Shown: positions 7,573-16,529 of the stretch, piece after piece | Layout: the number at the start of each line of letters is the position of its first letter | How positions within the stretch are numbered: position 1 is the stretch's first letter | Assembly (NCBI RefSeq): GCF_001605725.1 | Contig: NZ_CP011530.1 | Span: 1,488,001-1,552,000, forward strand | DNA from: Mycobacteroides immunogenum | GTDB taxonomy: Bacteria; Actinomycetota; Actinomycetes; Mycobacteriales; Mycobacteriaceae | Direction: 5' to 3' | Length of the DNA: 64,000 nucleotides | The notes under the pieces: generated by a model | Databases searched by the model: none | Seen by the model: the letters and a program-made list of their open reading frames with translations, nothing else | Told to the model about the DNA's origin: nothing | Program-made: the position numbers and the translations under genes

Positions 7573-10500
7573 CTAGGCGCGGTCCGGGCTCAGCGCCAAG
7601 AATGCCCCCAGCTCTACCAAGCCGTGGGGTGTGGCCGGCAGGTATTCGGTCAGCGCGGGGGAGCGCACGATCACCGCTTGGTACTTGGCCCGGCTGATCG
7701 CGACGTTCAACCGGTTGCGATTGAGCAGGAACGACATTCCCCGCGGCACGTCATCCACGGCCGAGGCCGTCATCGATACGAACACCACGGGTGCCTGACG
7801 ACCCTGAAACTTGTCCACGGTGCCCACCAGCACCTCGCCCAATCCGGCGGCGGCGAGTGTGGCGCGCAGCGTCAAGACCTGGGCGTTGTACGGTGCCACC
7901 ACCAGGACATCGGATTGCTCCAGCGGGCGGGTACCGGACTCGTCGGTCCAGTCCGAACCGAGCAGCGTGGCTATCTCGGCGGAGATGGCCTCGGCCTCCT
8001 GCGGACTGCTTGTGGCATTTCCTTCGTGATCAACCCACAGTGTTCGAACCCCGGGGGCGTGTCCGGTCAAGGTGCGCTCCGGGGCCGCGGACTCAAGCTC
8101 TCCGTCGTACGACAGTCGCGAAACATGTTGGCACAGGGCGGGGTGCATCCGGTACGAGCGCTCCAGGAAGTATCCGCGGCTGGCCGGCAGCGCGCCGTGC
8201 CCTTCGACGAGCCAGCCCAGCGCCGAGGTGTCGACGGGTTCGGGATGCACACCTTGCGATACCTGCGGTAGCTGCTGCGGATCACCCAGCAACAACAGGT
8301 TCTGTGCCCCGCGCGCTACCGCCAGGGTGTTCGCCAAACTGAACTGCCCCGCCTCGTCGATGACCAATAGGCGCAGCGCGCCGTCGCCCACTCGTCCGGT
8401 GTTTGCGAAATCCCAAGCAGTGCCGCCGATCACGGCGCCATCATTGGCATGTGCGGCGATGAACCCGGCGTAGTCGCTGTCGCGAATCTGAGTCCATGCG
8501 GCATCGCCGCTGTATGGCGATACCTTCTTGGCGACGCGTTCCGCCGGAACACCCGCCGAGACCACCTGGTCGAGGAGATGTTCCACCACGGCATGGGACT
8601 GCGCCACCACACCGACAAGCCAGCCATCTCGCATCACCAGATCGGCGATGACCCGCGCCGCGGTGAAGGTCTTGCCCGTTCCCGGCGGACCATGCACGGC
8701 AAGGTAGGACGAATCCAGGTTACGTAGGGCGGAAGTGATAGCTCCGGCGTACCCGCCCTCGCCGACCGGAGGTAGCGCGCCGCCCCCACGGGGGTCGCGG
8801 CGCAACAGAATATCCACGGACGCGGTGTGCGGCATGTCGGGCAGTCCATGGGCGACCCCCACCGCCACGTCCTCGATGGCAGCCTCCAGCGCCTTGGTCA
8901 TCACCGGCGGCCCGGGCGCCAGCGCCATGGGCATTTCCGCGAAGATCTCGCCGTTCTTCGGGGTGAGTTCCTGGATCGTCACATCGACGGGTACGCCGCC
9001 GGATTCGGTGATCTCCACAACGCTGGCAGAACCCGATGCCCGGCGGTCGGGATCTCCGTCGCCGAGCCCCGACGGCGCCGGCGGTTCGTAGAGCGCGTAC
9101 ACACTGTCGTCCAGAACGCCGCCGGCGAGATCCCCGCTGACCCTCACATGCCGCCGGAGCTTGCGCTGTCCACCCGATTTATGCCAGTCCTGGACCAGCT
9201 GGGCGTCCTCCACGATGAAAACTCCGGCGGTATCTGCCCATTCGTCGACGGGATTGTTCAGGCGGTCGAAGTGGCTCCACCAGAAGGGTTTTCTTTCCCG
9301 GCTGTGGTACCCGCGCGCCGCCGACACCATGGCTGCCGCGGTGTGATCCGCGGTCCGGTCGGCAGGGGTGCTGTCCCCGGCGAAATCGGCAAGTGCCCGG
9401 CCCACCTCGTCGGGCTCCGGCTGGTGTTGCTCGACGGCGGGCGCCGATGACGACAGATGGGTGATGCCGTGTTCGAAGGCGCGCACCAGCAGCCAATCCC
9501 GGAGCTTGCGTGTCGAGGCGCAGTCGTAGCGGTTGTACTCGGCGATGGAGTCCAGCACTTCCTGCGCCGCGGGGTCGCCGCTATCTCGCAGCGCGCAATA
9601 GCGGGCGTACTCGTTGATCGAGTCGACCGCGGTGGTGACCTCCCCGGAACGCTTTCCCGATTCGATGAACAGCGGCTCCAATGCCTTGAGTCCATACCCG
9701 CTGGAGCCGGAGCGAATACTCTTGCGCACCACGGGATAGAGGTCGACCAATACGTTGTCGCGCAACAGGTCGTCGATCTGTTCCTCGCCGACGCCGTACC
9801 GGCCGGCCAGCCGCAACAGCGCCGTCTTCTCATAGGCCGCGTAGTGATAGACGTGCATCCCCGGATGGCGTCGGCGGCGCTTGGCCACCAGATCGAGAAA
9901 GGAGATCAGAGCTTTACGCTCGGTGCGGCGATCGTGGGCCCAGATCGGCCGGAACTTCTCATTACCTGAGCGGTCGTATTCGAGGACACCGAAGAGGTAC
10001 TCGAGCCCCCAGTGCATACCGTCTTCGGTCCACAGTGGATCGCCCTCGAAGTCGAAGAAGATGTCGCCGGGGTTGGGGGCGGGCAGGGTGCCCAGTGGAA
10101 TCGGATCGGCCACCTCGAATTGTGGCGTGCCGCTGTCTCGTTGACGAATCTGGAACGTGGCCTGCGCCACCAGTTGGTGCAGGTTGCGCGCCGAGAGATC
10201 TGTGACAGGGTCGGTGCGGTCCGCAAGCTGTGCGACGGTGCTGATGCCGGCTTGCAGCAGTGCCGCGCGCTGACTGACCCGCATGCCCGCTACCAGCAGC
10301 AGATCATCGGTGCGCTCGACCTCGGGTTCACACACCGGACAACGGAAACAGGCCCGCACCCGGTCATCTGACCATTGCACCGGCGCCCCGCCCGCCAGAT
10401 GTCGATCGAGTAAGTCCTGCAATTGCTTTCGCCGTTGCCGGTACACACCCACCATGTCCGCCGCCGGGTAGTCGAGCGCGGAACGGTCGCCCAGGATCAG

Positions 10501-10998
10501 CCGCACGTCCGGGGATACCGGCACACCCATGGCCGCGAGGTTGTCGGCGTAGGCAGCCAGCTGCAACAGTGCCGTCACCTTGGCGCTGCGGGCCAGCTTG
10601 GTGTCGCACACCCGGTACCGTTCGCCCTCGCGCACGGCGAAGTCGGCGAAACCGAGGAACCGGCCGTCGAACATCGCGGCCTGATACACCGCCGGACGCC
10701 CCTGCTCGAAGGCGTCGGTGGTGGCCGCCGCGACCGCGCGCAGCCCGTCGAGTGTGAAGGTGGGCGGAAAAGGGATGCTGGCCACGTCGGCGCCGAAACG
10801 TGCCTGCAGCCCAGAAAGGAAATGGGCCTCGTGCGCATCACCCAGGGTCGCGGTGCGTGCCAGCAGTTCATCGTCGCGCGGGGGCGGCGCTGCCCAGCCG
10901 AGCTTGGCATCGAACGTCCGCAGCAGGGCGTACTCGCAGCGCGCGGCGGAGGCTAGATCCGAAGCGCTGTAGACCACCCGATCGTCGAGCACGAACAC
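7573..10998 (-). CDS. TM0106-type RecB-like nuclease fused to SF1 DNA/RNA helicase
   Basis: A 1141-residue fusion. Residues 1-270 are a RecB/PD-(D/E)XK-like nuclease region ending in a Cys cluster (CFRCPVCEP, near 220). Residues about 310-520 contain an RNase H-like/YprB domain (GDIFFDFEGDPLW). Residues about 740-1130 are a DNA2/NAM7-type SF1 helicase with Walker A GPPGTGKTFTAARVI, Walker B LLVIDEAGQFSL, and late motifs GTVDKFQGRQAPVVFVSM and LNVAISRAK. It probably processes nucleic acid ends by unwinding and cutting. Length and position, leftward after lprE, match Rv1251c (about 1139 residues). The gap to lprE is 36 bases, so co-transcription is likely. Confidence 0.88.
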   Translation of the reverse strand: MFVLDDRVVYSASDLASAARCEYALLRTFDAKLGWAAPPPRDDELLARTATLGDAHEAHFLSGLQARFGADVASIPFPPTFTLDGLRAVAAATTDAFEQGRPAVYQAAMFDGRFLGFADFAVREGERYRVCDTKLARSAKVTALLQLAAYADNLAAMGVPVSPDVRLILGDRSALDYPAADMVGVYRQRRKQLQDLLDRHLAGGAPVQWSDDRVRACFRCPVCEPEVERTDDLLLVAGMRVSQRAALLQAGISTVAQLADRTDPVTDLSARNLHQLVAQATFQIRQRDSGTPQFEVADPIPLGTLPAPNPGDIFFDFEGDPLWTEDGMHWGLEYLFGVLEYDRSGNEKFRPIWAHDRRTERKALISFLDLVAKRRRRHPGMHVYHYAAYEKTALLRLAGRYGVGEEQIDDLLRDNVLVDLYPVVRKSIRSGSSGYGLKALEPLFIESGKRSGEVTTAVDSINEYARYCALRDSGDPAAQEVLDSIAEYNRYDCASTRKLRDWLLVRAFEHGITHLSSSAPAVEQHQPEPDEVGRALADFAGDSTPADRTADHTAAAMVSAARGYHSRERKPFWWSHFDRLNNPVDEWADTAGVFIVEDAQLVQDWHKSGGQRKLRRHVRVSGDLAGGVLDDSVYALYEPPAPSGLGDGDPDRRASGSASVVEITESGGVPVDVTIQELTPKNGEIFAEMPMALAPGPPVMTKALEAAIEDVAVGVAHGLPDMPHTASVDILLRRDPRGGGALPPVGEGGYAGAITSALRNLDSSYLAVHGPPGTGKTFTAARVIADLVMRDGWLVGVVAQSHAVVEHLLDQVVSAGVPAERVAKKVSPYSGDAAWTQIRDSDYAGFIAAHANDGAVIGGTAWDFANTGRVGDGALRLLVIDEAGQFSLANTLAVARGAQNLLLLGDPQQLPQVSQGVHPEPVDTSALGWLVEGHGALPASRGYFLERSYRMHPALCQHVSRLSYDGELESAAPERTLTGHAPGVRTLWVDHEGNATSSPQEAEAISAEIATLLGSDWTDESGTRPLEQSDVLVVAPYNAQVLTLRATLAAAGLGEVLVGTVDKFQGRQAPVVFVSMTASAVDDVPRGMSFLLNRNRLNVAISRAKYQAVIVRSPALTEYLPATPHGLVELGAFLALSPDRA

Positions 10999-11034
10999 CC
11001 GATCACTGTAGGTGCTGGCACCGACGCCGAGCCG

Positions 11035-11607
11035 TCACTGGCCGGCCTGTTGCACCTTTTCCACGCCAGTTCCGTTCCAGCGGAACGACACCACGCTCTC
11101 CAGTCCGGGAATGCCGTTGGAGAAGTTGAGTACCACGGTGTCCAGCGTGCTCGCCGACAGGTCGATGGCGTTGTAGCCGTAGGTGTCGGGCACACCATGG
11201 GAGATCACGCCGCCCACATGAAAGAACACCGCGCGAGTGGGGGGTTGGGGCTCGTGCGTATCCGCCGCGACGATGATCGCCGACAGCGGGGCGCACTTGT
11301 TGTAGTTACCCGCCACGGGCACCGGATTCCACTTGGCCGGATTGTTGGGGGCCGGCGGCAGTTGTGCGATGGCCGACGCGACGGCCGGATCCTTCAAGTT
11401 GACGGCGCAGTCGTCCTTGGTGGACGGCAGCTTGGGCTTGACTGCCGCGCTCGGCTGCCCGGGGGACGGTGGTGCCGGTGACGCCGCGGCGATGGTGTTG
11501 GTCGGGGTCTTCGACACGGTGCTGTCGCCACCGGTGCATGCCGAACCCAGCACCGACAGCGCGGCCAGCAGAGTCGTCAGCACCGGCGGTGTCGTTCTCA
11601 GAACCAT
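11035..11607 (-). CDS. lprE: LprE-like lipoprotein (LppP/LprE family)
   Basis: From ATG at 11607 the protein has 190 residues. It has a lipoprotein signal (VLTTLLAALSVLGSAC, Cys at about residue 24), then a Pro/Ala/Ser-rich linker and the LppP/LprE domain with Cys residues in DDCAVNL and YNKCAPLSAIIV, ending in VVSFRWNGTGVEKV. It should be lipidated and face the periplasm; the function is not known. The frame stays open upstream, and ATG codons at 11637 and 11691 are alternatives, but 11607 puts the signal peptide first. The divergent neighbour deaD reproduces the Rv1252c/Rv1253 pair of M. tuberculosis. Confidence 0.83.
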   Translation of the reverse strand: MVLRTTPPVLTTLLAALSVLGSACTGGDSTVSKTPTNTIAAASPAPPSPGQPSAAVKPKLPSTKDDCAVNLKDPAVASAIAQLPPAPNNPAKWNPVPVAGNYNKCAPLSAIIVAADTHEPQPPTRAVFFHVGGVISHGVPDTYGYNAIDLSASTLDTVVLNFSNGIPGLESVVSFRWNGTGVEKVQQAGQ

Positions 11608-11681
11608 CCCTCGCACGGCCCCGGACACTACCGACATTTGACGAAGATGCCGCGGAGGCGGGAGTTGAGCCCAGTTACGCC

Positions 11682-11687
11682 TAGACT
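11682..11687 (+). promoter_or_regulatory. -10 box for deaD
   Basis: TAGACT lies 10 bases before the deaD ATG at 11698. With a start of transcription 6-7 bases downstream, the leader would be only 3-4 bases, so deaD would be almost leaderless, common in mycobacteria. I see no ribosome site upstream of the ATG. Confidence 0.45.
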
Positions 11688-11697
11688 TCATAACGCC

Positions 11698-13494
11698 ATG
11701 ACCTCTACAGATATCCCCACGCCCGACACCGGCGATTCGAGTGCACCCCGCGCGGACGACACCGTCACCTTCGCGGACCTGCAGATTGCCCCCGAGGTGC
11801 TGCGTGCGGTATCCGATGTGGGGTACGAGACTCCTTCCGCGATCCAGGCCGCCACCATTCCGCCGCTGTTGGCGGGTTCCGACGTGGTTGGCCTGGCGCA
11901 GACCGGAACCGGAAAGACCGCGGCGTTCGCGATCCCGATCCTGTCGAAAATCGACCTGACCTCGAAGGACACCCAGGCGCTGGTGCTGGCACCCACCCGG
12001 GAGCTGGCATTACAGGTTGCCGAGGCCTTCGGCCGGTACGGCGCCCATATGCCCAGGCTCAACGTGCTGCCGATCTACGGCGGGCAGTCCTATGTGGTCC
12101 AGTTGTCGGGGCTCAAGCGGGGCGCTCAAGTGGTGGTCGGCACACCCGGACGTGTCATCGACCACTTGGAGCGCGGCACCCTCGATCTGTCACACCTGGA
12201 CTACCTGGTGCTCGACGAGGCCGACGAGATGCTCACCATGGGGTTCGCCGAGGATGTCGAACGCATCCTGGCCGACACCCCCGAGTACAAGCAGGTAGCC
12301 CTGTTCTCGGCGACCATGCCCACCACCATCCGGCGGCTCACCAAGAAGTATCTGCACGATCCGGTCGAGATCAAGGTCGAGGCGAAGACCTCGACCGCCG
12401 AGAACATCAGGCAGCGCTTCATCCAGGTGGCCGGACCGCGCAAGATGGACGCGCTGACCCGGATCCTCGAGGTCGAGACCTTCGAGGCGATGATCGTTTT
12501 CGTCAGGACCAAGCAGGCCACCGAGGAGGTGGCGGAGAAGCTCAAGGCCCGCGGGTTCGCGGCGGCGGCCATCAACGGCGATATCAACCAGTCGCAGCGC
12601 GAGCGCACCATCAACGCGCTCAAGGCGGGCACTATCGACATCCTGGTGGCCACGGATGTGGCGGCGCGCGGCCTGGATGTCGAGCGCATCTCGCACGTGC
12701 TCAACTACGACATCCCGCACGACACCGAGTCGTATGTACACCGCATCGGCCGTACCGGTCGCGCGGGCCGCTCGGGTACGGCCGTATTGTTCGTCTCTCC
12801 GCGTGAGCGGCATCTGCTCAAGTCCATTGAAAAGGCCACCGGCGCCAAGCTCGCCGAGGAGCCGTTGCCCTCGGTCGAGGATGTCAACGCCCAGCGGGTG
12901 ACCAAGTTCCGTGATGCCATCACGGCAGCGCTCGCGGCGCCGGAGGTCGAACTCTTCCGCCGTCTCGTCGAGGACTATGAACGCGACAACAATGTGCCGG
13001 TGGCCGATATCGCCGCGGCACTGGCGGTGTTGTCGCGCGACGGCGAGCAGTTCTTGCTGCAACCCGATCCGCCGCGTGAACCGCGCCAAGAGCGTGGCGA
13101 GCGCCCGGAGCGCGGACCGCGTGGGGAGCGTCCCCGTACCCCTGGGCTGGCGACCTATCGCATCGCGGTGGGGAAGCGGCACAAGGTGATGCCCGGTGCC
13201 ATCGTGGGCGCCATCGCGAACGAAGGCGGATTGCACCGCAGCGACTTCGGGCACATCACCATTCGTCCCGACCACTCGTTGGTGGAGCTGCCCGCCAAGC
13301 TGTCGCCCAAAACGCTGAAGGCGCTGGAGAGCACCAGGATCTCGGGGGTGCTCATCGACCTGCGCCCCGCGGGCCAGCCGGACGGGGCACGCCCCGACCG
13401 TAAGTATCAGGAGCGCAAGCGCCCCGACCACAAACATACGGACCACAAACGTTCGGAGGCGAAGCGTCCCAAGCGGTCCCCGAAGAAACCATGA
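11698..13494 (+). CDS. deaD: DEAD-box ATP-dependent RNA helicase DeaD/CsdA
   Basis: A 598-residue DEAD-box helicase that remodels structured RNA and aids ribosome assembly and cold adaptation in related bacteria. Visible motifs: Q motif FADLQIAPEVLRAVSDVGYETPSAIQ (split by function, residues 20-50), Walker A AQTGTGKT, PTRELALQV, GTPGRVIDH, VLDEADEML, SAT, and HRIGRTGRAGRSG. After the two RecA domains comes a DbpA-type RNA-binding domain (about 485-560; HKVMPGAIVGAIANEGG) and a Lys/Arg/His-rich tail. ATG at 11698 was chosen because the domain begins there. It overlaps the next gene as ATGA. The position equals Rv1253. Confidence 0.93.
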   Translation: MTSTDIPTPDTGDSSAPRADDTVTFADLQIAPEVLRAVSDVGYETPSAIQAATIPPLLAGSDVVGLAQTGTGKTAAFAIPILSKIDLTSKDTQALVLAPTRELALQVAEAFGRYGAHMPRLNVLPIYGGQSYVVQLSGLKRGAQVVVGTPGRVIDHLERGTLDLSHLDYLVLDEADEMLTMGFAEDVERILADTPEYKQVALFSATMPTTIRRLTKKYLHDPVEIKVEAKTSTAENIRQRFIQVAGPRKMDALTRILEVETFEAMIVFVRTKQATEEVAEKLKARGFAAAAINGDINQSQRERTINALKAGTIDILVATDVAARGLDVERISHVLNYDIPHDTESYVHRIGRTGRAGRSGTAVLFVSPRERHLLKSIEKATGAKLAEEPLPSVEDVNAQRVTKFRDAITAALAAPEVELFRRLVEDYERDNNVPVADIAAALAVLSRDGEQFLLQPDPPREPRQERGERPERGPRGERPRTPGLATYRIAVGKRHKVMPGAIVGAIANEGGLHRSDFGHITIRPDHSLVELPAKLSPKTLKALESTRISGVLIDLRPAGQPDGARPDRKYQERKRPDHKHTDHKRSEAKRPKRSPKKP

Positions 13495-14687
13495 CGGCAG
13501 TCTCTGCAGCAGAAAGTGCACCCGTAGTCCACGCCCCCGGGCGCGTCGCCGCGCTCACCGGTGTCCGTGCCGTCGCCGCCACTCTGGTGGTGGCCACCCA
13601 TGCGGCCTACAGCACCGGAAACTATGTGGTGGACGGGGTTTCTCCCTGGAAGGCCTATCTGCATCTGCTGCAGTCCCGTCTGGAGATCGGGGTGCCGATC
13701 TTCTTCGTCCTCTCCGGGTTCCTGCTGTTCTTGCCCTGGGTGCGTGCCGCCGCCGAGAGCACCACCCCACCGTCGGTACGACGCTATGCCTGGCACCGTT
13801 TCCGGCGGATCATGCCGGCCTACTGGATTCTGGTGGCCATCGCGTACATCTGGTACCACATCCGTGACCAGTATCCGAACCCCGGACACACCTGGCTTGG
13901 CTTGCTCCGGAATCTCACACTGACGCAGATCTACACCTCCAACTATGGATATCGCTACATCCACCAAGGCATGACGCAGATCTGGAGTCTGGCAGTGGAA
14001 GCGGCCTTCTATGTGGCGCTGCCGTTCCTGGCCTGGCTGCTGGTCAAGAAACTCTGCGGCGGGCAATGGCATCCGGTACGGCTGTTGGTCGGACTGGGTG
14101 GCCTCGCCGCGGTGACTCCGCTGTGGATGACGTTGGTGTACACCAACAGTGCCTTCCCGGATGGGGCGAAGCTGTGGCTGCCCGCCTACCTGTCGTGGTT
14201 CGTGGGCGGCATGATCCTGTCGGTGCTGGCCGTCATGGGCGTGCGCTGCTACGCACTGGTCACGGTGCCGTTGGCCCTCATCTGCTACCTCATCGTGTCC
14301 ACGCGCATCGCGGGCGACCCCACCACCTCGCCGTGGGCACTACCGCAGGCGCTGACCAAGTCGATCTTCTATGTGGTGATCGCCACGCTCCTGGTTGCCC
14401 CGGCGGCGCTGGGTGACACCGGTTGGTACGTCAGGTTTTTGTCGACGCGGCCCATGGTGTGGCTGGGTGAGATCTCCTACGAGCTGTTCCTCATCCACAT
14501 GATCTTGATGGAGATCGTGATGGTGGACCTACTGCACTACCACGTCTACACAGGGTCCGTGGTGATCGTCTTTCTGGTGACGATGCTGGTCAGCGTGCCT
14601 GCTTCATGGCTGATTCATCGGACTGTCGAGGTGCTGCTGGCCTGGGGCTCACATCTGCGGAGATCGCCGGCGCAACAAACGCGGTGA
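13491..14687 (+). CDS. Acyltransferase 3 (OafA/YrhL-type) membrane protein
   Basis: A 398-residue integral membrane acyltransferase with about 10 helices. The catalytic region is recognisable: ALTGVRAVAATLVVATHAAY holds the conserved His, GVPIFFVLSGFLLFLPW follows, then a basic RRYAWHRFRRIMPAYW segment. These enzymes O-acylate sugars or lipids at the membrane; the acceptor is unknown. The ATG overlaps the deaD stop by 4 bases. The last 98 bases are antisense to the end of the TetR gene at 14590-15201. It matches Rv1254. Confidence 0.87.
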   Translation: MTAVSAAESAPVVHAPGRVAALTGVRAVAATLVVATHAAYSTGNYVVDGVSPWKAYLHLLQSRLEIGVPIFFVLSGFLLFLPWVRAAAESTTPPSVRRYAWHRFRRIMPAYWILVAIAYIWYHIRDQYPNPGHTWLGLLRNLTLTQIYTSNYGYRYIHQGMTQIWSLAVEAAFYVALPFLAWLLVKKLCGGQWHPVRLLVGLGGLAAVTPLWMTLVYTNSAFPDGAKLWLPAYLSWFVGGMILSVLAVMGVRCYALVTVPLALICYLIVSTRIAGDPTTSPWALPQALTKSIFYVVIATLLVAPAALGDTGWYVRFLSTRPMVWLGEISYELFLIHMILMEIVMVDLLHYHVYTGSVVIVFLVTMLVSVPASWLIHRTVEVLLAWGSHLRRSPAQQTR

Positions 14688-15201
14688 TCAGCGCGCGTTC
14701 GTCTGCTTCGCTACCCTCCGGGTAGGCAAGCAGCGAAACAATAACCCGGACATACCATTTCGCTTTAGTATGGGTTCCGGCGTCGGCTTCCGCGTTGTTG
14801 ATGAATGAGGCGACCATGGCGTTGATGACATCGGAGTGCAAGCCGAGCGAGCCGCCGAAGTACTCGCCCGGACGGAACCAGGCGGAAAGCGTTGGATCCT
14901 CCCGCACCAATCGCAGGGCGGTGACCATCGCTTCAGTCAGAAGCTCGGTGGAGTCTTCGATACCGGCGACATGTTCGGTCACGCGCCGAGTGATCACACC
15001 GGCGGCCCGGTGCACGTACGCGATGTGTAAAGCTTCGCGATTCTCGAAGTAACGGTAGAGGGTGGCGCGGGAACAGCCCGCGGCCCGGGCGATTTCGTTC
15101 ATGCCGACCGCGGCGACGCCATCACGCACGAACAACTCGGCGGCCGCGTCGAGAATCTTCTCCGCGGCCACCGCGGTCCGGGTGTCGCCCAGCCAGCTCA
15201 T
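14590..15201 (-). CDS. TetR-family regulator next to cyp130
   Basis: A 203-residue regulator with a clear helix-turn-helix (residues 14-60: ILDAAAELFVRDGVAAVG, then IARAAGCSRATLYRYFENREAL) and a variable ligand domain with a Pro/Ala-rich tail. It lies 39 bases downstream of cyp130 on the same strand, the arrangement of Rv1255c/Rv1256c. It probably controls cyp130 and itself through the inverted repeat at 16478-16503. Its 3' end overlaps the convergent acyltransferase gene by 98 bases, which is long but both frames look genuine. Confidence 0.87.
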   Translation of the reverse strand: MSWLGDTRTAVAAEKILDAAAELFVRDGVAAVGMNEIARAAGCSRATLYRYFENREALHIAYVHRAAGVITRRVTEHVAGIEDSTELLTEAMVTALRLVREDPTLSAWFRPGEYFGGSLGLHSDVINAMVASFINNAEADAGTHTKAKWYVRVIVSLLAYPEGSEADERALITAFVAPAISADVSPRPAAPRQSDESAMKQAR

Positions 15202-15240
15202 CTGAGTCCGTGCTCGTTGCGCAGGTGCCTCATCGATCCA

Positions 15241-16482
15241 TCATCGCACGTGGATGGGTACCGTCAGGGGCCTTCGCACGTATGAACCGTCAGCCCAGGT
15301 AACGCCGTCCAAGTCGACTTCGAAATCTGGTATGCGGGTGAGTAGTTCCTCTAAGGCAATCCGTGATTGCATGCGTGCGGCGGCCGCCCCCAGGCAGTGG
15401 TGGTTGCCATGACTGAAGGTGAGAATATTGCGCGGCTTTCGAAGCACGTCCAATTGGCCTGCATCATCGCCGTATTCACGTTCGTCGCGATTGGCGCTGC
15501 CGTAGAGCAACAGCGTGCGCCGGCCGGCGGCAATGGCGGTGTCGCCTACGGTCACGTCGCGGGTGACAGTGCGCGCCAGGCCCTGAACAGGGGACGTCAG
15601 GCGCAGAAACTCCTCCACGGCACCCGGAATGAGCGAGGGGTCGTCGATGAGCTGCTGCCGCTGCGCGGGGTTCTGATGCAGCAGTTGTATTGCGCCGCCC
15701 AGCATTCCGGTGGTCGTATCGTTGCCGCCGGTCACCATGGTGAAGGCGAAGCCCAGGATCTGCAGCGTCCCGCTGATATCGCCGTCGGCTCCGACGCCCG
15801 CGGCCACCAGGTGTGACACGGTGTCGTCGCCGGGTTCCGCACGACGGCGCTCGATCAGGCCGGTGAAGTACATCATCAATTCGCCGATGGTCTGCGCCAC
15901 CTCACCTTGCATGGCCTCGATATCGATGGCACCACCGGATGCCGCCGCGACGATGCCGTCGGTCCAGGCGTCGAATTGTGCCCGGTCCTCCTCCGGCACC
16001 CCGAGGTAGTGCGCGACGACCATCGAGGGCAGCGGTTTGAAAAGTTCGACGACGATATCGCCTGTGCCGCGCTCCTTCAGTCGCTCCAGACGCTGCACGA
16101 CGAACTCGCGAACCTTGGGCTCGACGGCGGTGACTTGGCGTGGCGTGAATCCGCGGGAGACCAGCTTGCGGAACTCGGTATGTGTGGGTGGGTCCTGCAT
16201 GACCATGGGCGGGTTGTCGCCCATGCCGGTTTTCTCCAGGTCGCCGTACATGACGGTGAGGCCCCGCGCGGAGGAGAACGTCTCCCAATCGCGAGCGGCC
16301 TCGTAGACATCGGCGTGCCGGGTGAGTACGTAATAGTCCTCGTCGGGCGCATTTTCCGGAACCACATGGTGCACCGGATCCCGGTCGCGCAGGACGGAGT
16401 ACATGGGCCAGGGATTGGTCCAGTTGTCGGCGGCGCCGGGGATGTAGCGCGGGACGACAGTGTGAGACACATCAAGCGACAT
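15241..16482 (-). CDS. cyp130: Cytochrome P450 CYP130
   Basis: A 413-residue soluble bacterial P450, very similar along its length to my memory of M. tuberculosis CYP130 (Rv1256c): both share MVMQDPPTHTEFRKLVSRG-type sequence, ELFKPLPSMVVAHYLGVPEED and TGLIERRR. The I-helix reads FTMVTGGNDTTTG, so the usual Ala-Gly pair is Gly-Gly. The haem ligand is Cys363 in FSHGNHHCLGAAAARM. It needs ferredoxin partners, none of which lie nearby. CYP130 has been linked to N-demethylation of small amines in vitro; the natural substrate is open. The start codon sits inside a 26-bp inverted repeat, so control at this point is likely. Confidence 0.92.
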   Translation of the reverse strand: MSLDVSHTVVPRYIPGAADNWTNPWPMYSVLRDRDPVHHVVPENAPDEDYYVLTRHADVYEAARDWETFSSARGLTVMYGDLEKTGMGDNPPMVMQDPPTHTEFRKLVSRGFTPRQVTAVEPKVREFVVQRLERLKERGTGDIVVELFKPLPSMVVAHYLGVPEEDRAQFDAWTDGIVAAASGGAIDIEAMQGEVAQTIGELMMYFTGLIERRRAEPGDDTVSHLVAAGVGADGDISGTLQILGFAFTMVTGGNDTTTGMLGGAIQLLHQNPAQRQQLIDDPSLIPGAVEEFLRLTSPVQGLARTVTRDVTVGDTAIAAGRRTLLLYGSANRDEREYGDDAGQLDVLRKPRNILTFSHGNHHCLGAAAARMQSRIALEELLTRIPDFEVDLDGVTWADGSYVRRPLTVPIHVR

Positions 16483-16503
16483 GTCTTATGTGTAAGGCAT
16501 GTC
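16478..16503. promoter_or_regulatory. 26-bp inverted repeat over the cyp130 start, likely TetR operator
   Basis: Arms GACATGTCTTA and TAAGGCATGTC pair over 11 positions with one mismatch, around TGTG. The left arm contains the cyp130 start codon (16480-16482). A regulator bound here would cover the promoter or the first codons. The TetR gene downstream of cyp130 is the natural candidate; this is inference. Confidence 0.6.
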
Positions 16504-16529
16504 AATTGTTGTGTCAATATCCAGTGTGA

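Noticed and set aside
12190..13521. 443-codon open frame on the minus strand opposite deaD
   Set aside because: Arg/His/Gly-rich composition, no motif, entirely antisense to a strongly conserved helicase gene.
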